Positions 54,091 through 61,940 of a stretch of DNA of 61,940 bases are shown one piece after another. Both the position numbers and the translations under genes were made by a program. The notes below the pieces were generated by a model. That model was not told where the DNA came from. It ran no database searches and saw nothing but the letters and a program-made list of their open reading frames with translations. Position 1 is the first letter of the stretch; each line of letters begins with the position of its first letter. This DNA is from Tannerellaceae bacterium. GTDB lineage: Bacteria > Bacteroidota > Bacteroidia > Bacteroidales > Tannerellaceae. The stretch is from contig JAIRPK010000028.1 in assembly GCA_031257015.1 (NCBI GenBank), positions 1 through 61,940 on the forward strand, in the 5' to 3' direction.

Positions 54091-56679
54091 TTAGAAGGAG
54101 AACCGGAAAGCAACGCGAAAGCCGCTTTTCTTGATATTCGGATGGTCTAGATAAGTGAGACGGCGATAGTAGTCGACGCGGAGAACCTTGAAGATGTTTT
54201 CCAGACCCAGGCTGACCTCCATGTATGGAATGTTGGGGTTAAGGCCGGTGGAGTTGGCGGGGAAGAGAAAAAGGTCGGTATTGCCGGGAGCGGAAGGGTT
54301 GTTCTTCTCCGTCAGGCGACCGTATATGCCGTTGAAAGATATGATTTCGCGGAATTTAAGGTAGCGGACGAGGGGGATGCGGTTAAGTATCCAGCCTTTG
54401 AGGTAGTATGTGGCGTTGAAATTGACGTATTCGTCGGTGAAAAATTCCATGGCACGCATCATGTGGAACGCTTCGGGCTGAATTGAGATAGATTGGTTGG
54501 TGTTGGGCATGACGAGGAGAGGAAAGGGAACCTTGTCCCATACTTTGCCGGCCTTGACAAGGGCGTCGATATGGCCGAAAGCAGAGAGCCAGATGCGCTT
54601 CTCGGCGCTGAACTCTGTGTGGTTATAGGCGTAGTCGCCGCCAAGTATGTCCTTGAAGCCCAAACGGTGGGATAGCTTGATTATGGGGGCGTCCTTGGCC
54701 ATGTTGAAGAAAGATTCCTTGCCTTTGCGACCGCCGTAGTCTCGCTCGTTGTAGGCATAGCGCAGTTGAACGCCCAGTTCGCTGGAGGTGATGCTACGGA
54801 TGCGCTGAGTGCCAGTGGGGGAAAGGATTTTATATTCGAGAGTTCCGGCCGCTTCTTCGTTCTGGTTGCGTATCCAACTTTTAACGGACAGACCGGAGAG
54901 GTAGTCCTTGTCGTACTGGAGAAGGGTGCGGCGGACGTAGTTCATCTTAGTTACAGGCTCGCCGACTTTGAAGGCTACAAACATATTGTCCTTGCTGGTG
55001 AAGAGAAAGTCCTGGCCGGGGGTATAGACGTCGTACTCTTGCGTGAGCGAGAGCTTGTTGACGGGAAACTCGCCTTCGTGGTATTTCTTGGGGTCAAAGC
55101 TGTATGTAAGGCGGGCGTTGTATTTGAACTTGCGGTCGTCCATTCCGTAGGCAAAGTAGCCGGTACCGAAGATACGGGGCGAAAGGTTGGCGGTTGTCAT
55201 TCCGCCTGCACGGATGCGCCATCCTTCGAGCTGGTTGGCACTGAAAATGGTGTTCATCGGGCCGACGTCAAAGTAATTCTCTTCCTTGTTCGGGCCTGTG
55301 GGGACGTAACCGGTGATAAGAATCTCGGCGGTCTTGATTATGACGTTGAAGATGGGGACTTTGCGGATTTCCTTAACGAGATCATCAAGAACGTTTTCTT
55401 TTTGCTTGAGGGGAATATGCCGGTTGTTAACCCAAAAGGTATCAGTGCGTTCGTCGGCTTCGCGCAATACGTGCATGGATCCGGACAGGGCGAAAACAGA
55501 GTCGCGCATGGGTATGTCGAAATCGTATTTATTATATGTGCGAAGCTGGTGAGCGTATATGTGCTGCGAGGCCATCCCGAAGTTCACGTATGTATTCTCC
55601 GTGTTAAGTACCCAGGCGCTGTCGGGAGTTTGAGATTGCTTAAAGGTCTGTTCGATGCGGAGGTTGTCAACGAAGTTCAGGTTGATGTTGCGAGGAATGT
55701 CGAGCCGAACTTTGCGTATTGAGTATTTGCCATCAGTAGAGATGTATAACCGCCCGGTGAATCCGTAGCCCTGGCTGTTCACGGGAACAAAGGCCAAGTC
55801 GGTGCAGCGGGCGCCGTCAACGTTGACCGTATCCATTATATAATAATGATAGTATGAAACGGCCAGGATGGAGGATAGCGGGCTGACGAAGCGGTTGGAC
55901 AGGAAGTTGATGTTATTGTCGAATATGTTTATCTCCTGAAAAAACTCTTCGAGGTTGGAGGTTATGCCGCCTTCGTCAATCGTTTCGTCAAGGCCTTGCT
56001 GACGTTTTCCCTTGACTATGGTTTTCCGGGTCTTGGGTTCCTTGCGGTAGAATATGTCGGAGATGTTTTCACGAACGGAGATGGTGAGTATCGGCTTGCC
56101 GTTAAATTCGGACGTGTCCATGTAGTTCTTGATGAACTTTAATTTCTGCATGAAGCCGTTTTTGTCGAAGTTGGGATTAAAATCATCAAGGGCAAGGGAA
56201 AGCTTTTCGTAAACTTCAACCTTATATTCGTCAAGAGATTCGATGCGGTTATCGTTTTTATGTTCAATTACGGCGCGGATAAGATCGACGGCGGGATTGT
56301 TGCGCCGTGAATAGCGTTCGCGGGTCGGGCGAACGACAACTTCGGACAAGTCAATGGCGGTGGACTTCATGCGTATGTCAAGGTTCTCGTTTCGACGACC
56401 GGCCTGAAGGATTACTGTTTTGCGGTCGTATCCAAGGAAGGATATAACGATAGTGGCAATTCCCTTATCGTTACGAATGGAAAAACGACCGTTCTCGTCC
56501 GTCATTGCTCCGACGAGGGAGTTCTCAAACAAAACTGATGCGTATGGTATGGGTTCGTTGGTCAGGGAATCCATGACTATGCCGGAGGCTGTTGTTATGT
56601 TTTGGTTTTGAGACCTGGCCGGCAAGATTGTTATTGTAAATAACAGGAAAGATATATAGTACAGTAAATGTTTCTTCAT
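54091..56679 (-). CDS. DUF5686-type outer-membrane protein with carboxypeptidase-like domain
   Basis: An 862-residue protein. After the signal peptide (ending LPARSQ), residues about 28-110 form a carboxypeptidase-regulatory-like domain (ITTASGIVMDSLTNEPIPYA). The long rest is barrel-like with YKVEVYEKLSLALDDF and SSILAVSYYHYYIMDTVNVD, as in the DUF5686 family, and ends in the aromatic strand GFRVAFRFSF. There is no TonB plug. The role of the family is unknown; it is common in Bacteroidota outer membranes. The promoter TACCTTTG at 56698 gives a very short leader, and the 41-bp array lies behind it. Confidence 0.85.
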   Translation of the reverse strand: MKKHLLYYISFLLFTITILPARSQNQNITTASGIVMDSLTNEPIPYASVLFENSLVGAMTDENGRFSIRNDKGIATIVISFLGYDRKTVILQAGRRNENLDIRMKSTAIDLSEVVVRPTRERYSRRNNPAVDLIRAVIEHKNDNRIESLDEYKVEVYEKLSLALDDFNPNFDKNGFMQKLKFIKNYMDTSEFNGKPILTISVRENISDIFYRKEPKTRKTIVKGKRQQGLDETIDEGGITSNLEEFFQEINIFDNNINFLSNRFVSPLSSILAVSYYHYYIMDTVNVDGARCTDLAFVPVNSQGYGFTGRLYISTDGKYSIRKVRLDIPRNINLNFVDNLRIEQTFKQSQTPDSAWVLNTENTYVNFGMASQHIYAHQLRTYNKYDFDIPMRDSVFALSGSMHVLREADERTDTFWVNNRHIPLKQKENVLDDLVKEIRKVPIFNVIIKTAEILITGYVPTGPNKEENYFDVGPMNTIFSANQLEGWRIRAGGMTTANLSPRIFGTGYFAYGMDDRKFKYNARLTYSFDPKKYHEGEFPVNKLSLTQEYDVYTPGQDFLFTSKDNMFVAFKVGEPVTKMNYVRRTLLQYDKDYLSGLSVKSWIRNQNEEAAGTLEYKILSPTGTQRIRSITSSELGVQLRYAYNERDYGGRKGKESFFNMAKDAPIIKLSHRLGFKDILGGDYAYNHTEFSAEKRIWLSAFGHIDALVKAGKVWDKVPFPLLVMPNTNQSISIQPEAFHMMRAMEFFTDEYVNFNATYYLKGWILNRIPLVRYLKFREIISFNGIYGRLTEKNNPSAPGNTDLFLFPANSTGLNPNIPYMEVSLGLENIFKVLRVDYYRRLTYLDHPNIKKSGFRVAFRFSF

Positions 56680-56697
56680 TTCAATTATTTAGTTCTG

Positions 56698-56705
56698 CAA
56701 AGGTA
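56698..56705 (-). promoter_or_regulatory. -7 promoter element TACCTTTG
   Basis: TAnnTTTG match on the minus strand 19 bp before the DUF5686 gene. Confidence 0.65.
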
Positions 56706-56840
56706 GGTCTTACCACTTGAATTTGAAAATACGACTTGTTAATAACACTTAATAGAGTAACACGGCTTGCCACAAACGAAGATTTAACATGGGCTTTCCG
56801 CTATCTGCCGGCGCTCGCCAATGAATCAGCCAATGTTTTT

Positions 56841-57185
56841 GCAACTATGCAAATGCCTCATGTTTTGAGCAGGAACGTTTTGCATCGTTGCAAATGCCTC
56901 ATGTTTTGAACAGGAACGTTTTGCATCGTTGCAAATGCCTCATGTTTTGAACAGGGACGTTTTGCATCGTTGCAAATGCTCCATGTTTTGAACAGGAACG
57001 TTTTGCATCGTTGCAAATGCTTCATGTTTTGAACAGGAACGTTTTGCATCGTTGCAAATGCTTCATGTTTTGAACAGGAACGTTTTGCATCGTTGCAAAT
57101 GCCTCATGTTTTGAACAGGAGCGTTTTGCATCGTTGCAAATGCTTCATGTTTTGAACAGGAACGTTTTGCAACTATGTAAATGCT
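56841..57185. repeat. 41-bp tandem array (8.4 units), reverse relative of the 43.4-kb array
   Basis: Unit starts are 56841, 56882, 56923, 56964, 57005, 57046, 57087, 57128 and a partial one at 57169. Units contain GCATCGTTGCAAATGC and CATGTTTTGAACAGG. Read on the minus strand they show CCTGTTCAAAACATG and TTTGCAACGATGCAAAA, the same words as the array at 43381 but inverted. The first and last copies share the variant GCAACTATG in place of GCATCGTTG. The array lies between the DUF5686 promoter and the SusC gene. From 57186 to 57538 I see only A/T-rich DNA and a promoter-like TAATTTGC near 57491. Confidence 0.95.
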
Positions 57186-57538
57186 CAAACCGGAAGGTGC
57201 TGAAGTCTTTGTGATATATTAAACAGAGCAAAAATTGGGCGGCATTTTATGATGTTGTCATGAAAGGCAAGGCGCTTTTAACGGGGGACAATCGCAGGCC
57301 TGAATAATGTTCGATGTTCAGAAGTTTATATTGTCGGTTTATTAAAAAAAGTTCGCCTTTGCGGGTGCTTGCCTGGAAAATGCTTGTTTAACGATGTAAA
57401 CGCTGTTTTTTGGCACAACCGAACGTTAGAAAAAACAGTTTTTTTAGAACTTATCTCTATTTTTAAGAGGTTTTCTGAAAAATTTGCATTTAATTTGCCT
57501 CTAGAATATATCAATGTGTAACTTATAAAGTTTAATTT

Positions 57539-60500
57539 ATGATTTGGAAACAAATGACTTTAGGGCTGGCCAGGGCGAAAACGCTTGCAGCCCTAAAAAA
57601 ATGGGTGGTTATGTTAGCCTTTCTTGCACCAATTACTTGTAATGCGGTTTATGTGAAAGCCGAAATAACACAGCAGCAGAGAAAAATAACAGGAAAAGTT
57701 CTTTCTAAAGAAGACAATGAGACTATTATCGGCGCCAGCGTTCAGATAGAAGGCACCAATATCGGAACGGCGACCGACATCAACGGTGAGTTTACAATCC
57801 CTAACGTGCCGGCGGACGCAAGGCAGTTGAGGGTTTCGTATGTAGGTATGAAGGCGCAGCTGGTTGCCATTGCGCCGAATGTAACTGTTCATCTGGAAAG
57901 CGATGCTCAACTTATGGACGAGGTGATTGTTGTTGCCTACGGTGCGGCCAAGAAAGGCTCGTTCACAGGTGCGGCAAGCTCAATCAAAGTTGAGCAGTTT
58001 GAGGAAAGACCGATGACGAACGTCACCTCAGCCCTGCTCGGAACAACTCCGGGCGTGCAGGTTTCTACCGCGGCCGGCCAGCCGGGATCGGAATCGAGTA
58101 TTTACATCCGCGGTATTGGCTCCGTCTCGGCAAGCAATACGCCTTTGATTGTACTTAACGGTATGCCTTACGACAATGCTATCAGCAGCATTAATCCCAA
58201 TGACATCGAAAGCATGACGGTATTGAAAGATGCCTCGTCGGCAGCGTTGTACGGCGCTCGTGGCGGTAACGGCGTCATCCTTATCAACACGAAGTCGGGA
58301 AATAAGGATAAAACGACCGTCAACGTGAAAATCAATCAGGGTGTCACCAGCAGACAGTCCGCCGATTATCAGACGCTAGGCGTAGCGGACTATCTTATGG
58401 TATATTGGGAGAGCTGGCGCAACAAGAATATCACTGCCGGAATGGAGCCTGCTCTGGCGGGACAGACGGCGGCAAAGAATCTTATCTCGGACGATTTGGG
58501 CTACAATCCTTTTAATGTGGCAAACGACCAGGTTGTCGATGCTAACGGAAAGCTTAATCCGAACGCCCAATTCATGTGGGGCGACGATACGGACTGGACA
58601 AAGGCTATCCAGCAGATGGGAAACCGCACGGATGCCAGCATGAACATTAGTGGCGGCAACACAAAGTCGGATTATTACATGTCTGTCGGTTATCTGACAG
58701 AAGAAGGTTACATCGTCGGCTCAAAGTTTGACCGTTATACAATGAACACGAACGTTAATTCGCAGATAACATCATTCCTTAAAGTAGGGGGAACGCTGTC
58801 CGGCAACATAAGCAATTCCGTTGGCGAGCAAAACGAGGCTTCGGGCGGCAACAGCAATCCTTTCCGCTTTTCAAGATACATCGGACCTATATATCCGATT
58901 CACGTACATCATCCGGTAACTAAAGAATATATACGTAATGCTAACGGCGGCCTGGTCTATGACTTCGGAAACAGCCTGACGACTTCCGACGGAGTGACCA
59001 CTCCTTCCCGTCCGTATATCGGAGGAAACAATCCTGTCGTTGAATTGCAAAATCTGTATAACGGATATAAGAGGAATACACTGAATGCAAAAGCGTATGC
59101 GGAGATTCGCTTCCTGGACGGATTTAAGCTGACATTGAACGGGGCGGTCGGAGCCAATTCCTATCTTTCTTCTTCCGCAAGCATTGTTTATCCGGAACTC
59201 GGAAACTCAGGCAGCGCATCGAAGACGAACAGCTTCACGACAACCTGGACATACAACCAGCTTCTGTCATACTCCAAAAATATTAACAAGCATCACTTCG
59301 ATGCCTTGCTAGGGCATGAAAGCTATGATTATGAGTATAACAATCTTAGCGGTTCGATGCAAGACCAGAATATTAATGACGACAACTATGAGTTCGGCAA
59401 CTATGCCACTCCCGGACGCCCCAATTCCTATACAAACACTTACAGGACGGAAGGTTATCTTGCACGCTTCAATTATGACTTCGACGATCGTTACTTCCTG
59501 TCTGCATCGGTTCGTCGCGATGGTTCAAGTCGCTTCCATAAAGACTCTCGCTGGGGAACATTCTACTCCGTAGGAGCCGGTTGGCGCATAGACGAGGAAA
59601 AGTTCATGAAGAGTTTGACCTTCGTCGATATGTTAAAGCTTCGCCTGTCTTACGGCGAGGTCGGAAATGATGAAATCGGTACATATTACGCATGGCAATC
59701 GCTTTATGCTCAAGCTCCGAACGGACTGGAAGGCGGTTATCTCCGTCATGCCGTATTGAACAATCGTTCGCTTCAATGGGAAGTATCGCACAGTTCCGAT
59801 GCGGCGCTTGAGTTTGAATTGTTCAAGAGCCGCCTGTCCGGTTCGATAGAACTTTTCAACCGGCAGTCGAGCAACCTGCTGTTCAGCATACCACAATCTC
59901 CCTCCACCGGCTTGAGTTCTTCATACCGTAACGCCGGTAATATGTATAATCGTGGCGTTGAAATAGACCTTCACGGGAAAGTATTCCAACGCAAAGACTT
60001 GTCTGTTAATCTTGGCGTAAACGCAACGTTCCTGAAAAACGAGATCACATATCTCCCCGTCGAACCTTACATAGACGGAACCAAGCGTGTTGAAGAAGGA
60101 CATTCCCGCTATGAGTTCTATCTCCGCCAATGGGCTGGCGTTGATCCTGCAACAGGAAACAGCATATACGTCCCGGATGAAGAGACAATGGAAATATGGA
60201 ATGATCCTAACGCCACTCAAGCTGCAAAAGACGCATTGAAAATAGTGACGGTTGACGGCAAAACTTATACAACCTTAGTAGCGAAAGCGCTCCGCGACTG
60301 GTCGGGTGTTGCCACTCCAAGCGTGTCCGGCGGTATAACGGCAGGAGTTAGCTATAAAGGAATATCTCTAAACCTTCTGTTCAATTATCAATTAGGCGGC
60401 AAATATTATGATGCCGGCTATGCCGATTTGATGGCTGGCCCTTCCGGTTCTGCCCTTCCCGGTTCTAATCGCCATGTTGACATTCTTAATCGCTGGCAAA

Positions 60501-60823
60501 AGCCGGGTGACGTTACTGACGTTCCCCGCATCGAAGACTTTGGCGATACAAATATGAATGCAGGAACATCCACACGCTGGCTGGTCAGCTCCGACATGCT
60601 GGAACTGGCTAACGTTACCTTGAACTACGATATTCCCAAGTCTTTGCTCAAACCGATTAGCGTGCAAGGCTTGCGCGTGTATGCTTCAGCCGACAACTTG
60701 CTGCTGTTTACCGCACGTCAGGGAATTTATCCGCGCCGAGCCATATTCTCCGGTTATAACTCCAATCCGGATGTTTATCTGCCTGCAAGAGTGCTCACGC
60801 TTGGTTTGAATCTTACATTTTAA
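57539..60823 (+). CDS. SusC/RagA-type TonB-linked outer-membrane protein
   Basis: A 1094-residue protein with signal peptide and carboxypeptidase-like domain (about 50-120, ITGKVLSKEDNETIIGASVQ). The TonB box region is LMDEVIVVAYG, followed by the plug (VSALLGTTPG-like TSALLGTTPGVQVSTAAGQP, SIYIRGIGSVSASNTPLIVL, VLKDASSAALYGARGGNGVI) and a large barrel ending LTLGLNLTF. SusC proteins import oligosaccharides or peptides that the partner SusD lipoprotein holds over the barrel. The partner follows 17 bp downstream. No sensor or hydrolase of the locus is visible before the window ends. The ligand is unknown. Confidence 0.97.
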   Translation: MIWKQMTLGLARAKTLAALKKWVVMLAFLAPITCNAVYVKAEITQQQRKITGKVLSKEDNETIIGASVQIEGTNIGTATDINGEFTIPNVPADARQLRVSYVGMKAQLVAIAPNVTVHLESDAQLMDEVIVVAYGAAKKGSFTGAASSIKVEQFEERPMTNVTSALLGTTPGVQVSTAAGQPGSESSIYIRGIGSVSASNTPLIVLNGMPYDNAISSINPNDIESMTVLKDASSAALYGARGGNGVILINTKSGNKDKTTVNVKINQGVTSRQSADYQTLGVADYLMVYWESWRNKNITAGMEPALAGQTAAKNLISDDLGYNPFNVANDQVVDANGKLNPNAQFMWGDDTDWTKAIQQMGNRTDASMNISGGNTKSDYYMSVGYLTEEGYIVGSKFDRYTMNTNVNSQITSFLKVGGTLSGNISNSVGEQNEASGGNSNPFRFSRYIGPIYPIHVHHPVTKEYIRNANGGLVYDFGNSLTTSDGVTTPSRPYIGGNNPVVELQNLYNGYKRNTLNAKAYAEIRFLDGFKLTLNGAVGANSYLSSSASIVYPELGNSGSASKTNSFTTTWTYNQLLSYSKNINKHHFDALLGHESYDYEYNNLSGSMQDQNINDDNYEFGNYATPGRPNSYTNTYRTEGYLARFNYDFDDRYFLSASVRRDGSSRFHKDSRWGTFYSVGAGWRIDEEKFMKSLTFVDMLKLRLSYGEVGNDEIGTYYAWQSLYAQAPNGLEGGYLRHAVLNNRSLQWEVSHSSDAALEFELFKSRLSGSIELFNRQSSNLLFSIPQSPSTGLSSSYRNAGNMYNRGVEIDLHGKVFQRKDLSVNLGVNATFLKNEITYLPVEPYIDGTKRVEEGHSRYEFYLRQWAGVDPATGNSIYVPDEETMEIWNDPNATQAAKDALKIVTVDGKTYTTLVAKALRDWSGVATPSVSGGITAGVSYKGISLNLLFNYQLGGKYYDAGYADLMAGPSGSALPGSNRHVDILNRWQKPGDVTDVPRIEDFGDTNMNAGTSTRWLVSSDMLELANVTLNYDIPKSLLKPISVQGLRVYASADNLLLFTARQGIYPRRAIFSGYNSNPDVYLPARVLTLGLNLTF

Positions 60824-60840
60824 ATAATAACAAATCTCTT

Positions 60841-61940
60841 ATGAAACAGAAATTCTTATATATAATAATGTTGCTCGTCGTTCTGATGAGCGGCTGCCAG
60901 GATGACTTCCTTGAAACAAAGTCAACTAGCCAGGTTAACGAAGATGCCATATTCACCAACACTCAAACAGCGATGCTCGCGGTGAACGGTTTGCATAAAC
61001 TGATGTGGATAGGCAATGCGCAATCCACATTGCAGGATGGTTCCAATTCCGCTTTTTACGGAGGATACGACATGCTGATGATTTGGTATGAAATGCTTGG
61101 AGACGATCTCATCTTCACATATCATAATGCACAGTTCTATTTGCAGGCCGCATGGACGGGACACCGTAACATCACTGCCGGCTCGCAGGCGCATTTCTAT
61201 CGTCTCTTACAGTATTTCGTTGCCAACAGCAACATGATTCTGGAAAAGGTTGATGATATTCCAGGCACAGAGAGCGAAAAGGATAACCTCAAGGGACAGG
61301 CACATTTCTATCGCGCCTTTGGCTACTACACCATGGTGCAAATGTATGCCGAACGCTACCGTCGGGGTGAAAACAATTCACAGCTCGGTATAGTCCTTCG
61401 TAATGATGCTTCACTCGAACCACGCGCCCGTGCAACGGTTGAAGAAGTTTACAAGCAAATAAATGCCGACGCCGACGAGGCAATCCGTTTGTTGTCGGAA
61501 ACAGGCGAGAAACGTCCTAACAAGTCACACATAGACCAGCATATCGCTCGCGGCTTGAAAGCACGCATTCTTCTCACACAAGGCAAATGGCAGGAAGCTG
61601 CCGAAATGGCGAAATTAGTGGTAGAGAAATCGGGAGCGCAATTGCAGGACGATACATATACTACTACCGAAAATCGCTTCAGCGACAATGCCAACAAGGA
61701 ATGGCTCTGGGGATCCAACGCAACTCTTACGCCGTATGTACAATTGACCCATTTCCATGGTTACATGTCCAACGAAATCGTATCCTACAATCAAAACAGT
61801 CCAAGAGCAATAAACAGCTTACTCTACAAGAAAATCAGCGATACTGATGTGCGCAAGGGAGTATGGTTTCCGCAAGGTGGAGTTAAAAGCGTAACGCCGC
61901 GTCCGATAGTCCCTCCGCATACAAACTCCAAGTACGCCAA
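60841..61940 (+). CDS. SusD/RagB-type lipoprotein (partial)
   Basis: The first 366 codons of a SusD homologue; it runs off the right edge. The start MKQKFLYIIMLLVVLMSGCQ gives an SPII signal with lipid cysteine 19, followed by DDFLET, a typical SusD opening. The TPR-like helices are visible (GQAHFYRAFGYYTMVQMYAE, VEEVYKQINADADEAIRLLS, HIARGLKARILLTQGKWQEA). It binds the ligand at the cell surface and acts as a lid on the SusC barrel. It is co-transcribed with the SusC gene (17-bp gap). Confidence 0.95.
   Translation, partial: MKQKFLYIIMLLVVLMSGCQDDFLETKSTSQVNEDAIFTNTQTAMLAVNGLHKLMWIGNAQSTLQDGSNSAFYGGYDMLMIWYEMLGDDLIFTYHNAQFYLQAAWTGHRNITAGSQAHFYRLLQYFVANSNMILEKVDDIPGTESEKDNLKGQAHFYRAFGYYTMVQMYAERYRRGENNSQLGIVLRNDASLEPRARATVEEVYKQINADADEAIRLLSETGEKRPNKSHIDQHIARGLKARILLTQGKWQEAAEMAKLVVEKSGAQLQDDTYTTTENRFSDNANKEWLWGSNATLTPYVQLTHFHGYMSNEIVSYNQNSPRAINSLLYKKISDTDVRKGVWFPQGGVKSVTPRPIVPPHTNSKYA

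Overview
The window is chromosomal DNA from a member of the Bacteroidales (phylum Bacteroidota). The evidence is a SusC/SusD pair, a TonB-dependent receptor beside a DUF4249-type lipoprotein, a DUF5686 outer-membrane protein, a PF14121-like porin, several SPII lipoproteins, and about eighteen TAnnTTTG-type -7 promoter elements placed just upstream of genes. The genus cannot be fixed from the sequence. I see no rRNA, tRNA, CRISPR or prophage genes. The only recognisable mobile DNA is a decayed IS3-type remnant near the left end.

Layout. 1-162: start of a large secreted protein that runs off the left edge. 244-909: short repeat and IS remnant. 1-2.4 kb: TPR protein. 2.6-7.9 kb: tsaD, a lipid-exporter-like ABC protein and a GH95 fucosidase in one run. 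8.1-9.9 kb: GH43-type lipoprotein. 11-15.5 kb: secreted S9 peptidase and two alpha/beta hydrolases. 15.5-18.5 kb: lipoprotein and porin on the minus strand. 18.7-21.4 kb: TolC-like channel and HlyD-like adaptor with no pump gene beside them. 22-24.1 kb: conserved hypothetical and GH20-like lipoprotein. 24.2-30.3 kb: Yip1-like protein, smpB, gate-domain transporter, ECF sigma factor, small protein, rpe, a short ComEC and an ICMT-like methyltransferase. 30.5-42.8 kb (all minus): BtuB-like receptor, DUF4249/TonB receptor pair, the run tcdA-alkaline phosphatase-Na+/solute symporter, and a collagen-motif lipoprotein. 43.8-46.7 kb: B12-binding radical SAM protein, unknown small protein, acyltransferase. 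46.7-49.4 kb (minus): RidA, D-threonine-aldolase-like enzyme and M19 dipeptidase, tightly packed. 50-52.4 kb: two HEAT-like repeat proteins. 53-56.7 kb: glycosyltransferase and DUF5686 protein. 57.5 kb to the end: SusC and truncated SusD.

The most unusual feature is not a gene. At least eight intergenic gaps each hold a direct tandem array of short units. The periods are 21, 22, 23 or 41 bp, close to two or four turns of B-DNA, and most units contain an inverted repeat. The sequences differ from array to array, except that the two 41-bp arrays are related and lie in opposite orientation 13 kb apart. The 21-bp arrays run for 26, 11 and 20 units without one indel. Two of them (10.1 and 21.7 kb) sit in possible open frames with partly synonymous variation, so peptide coding and DNA-level function both remain open.

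Gene functions come from recognition of conserved motifs and family resemblance by eye. No database search was run.
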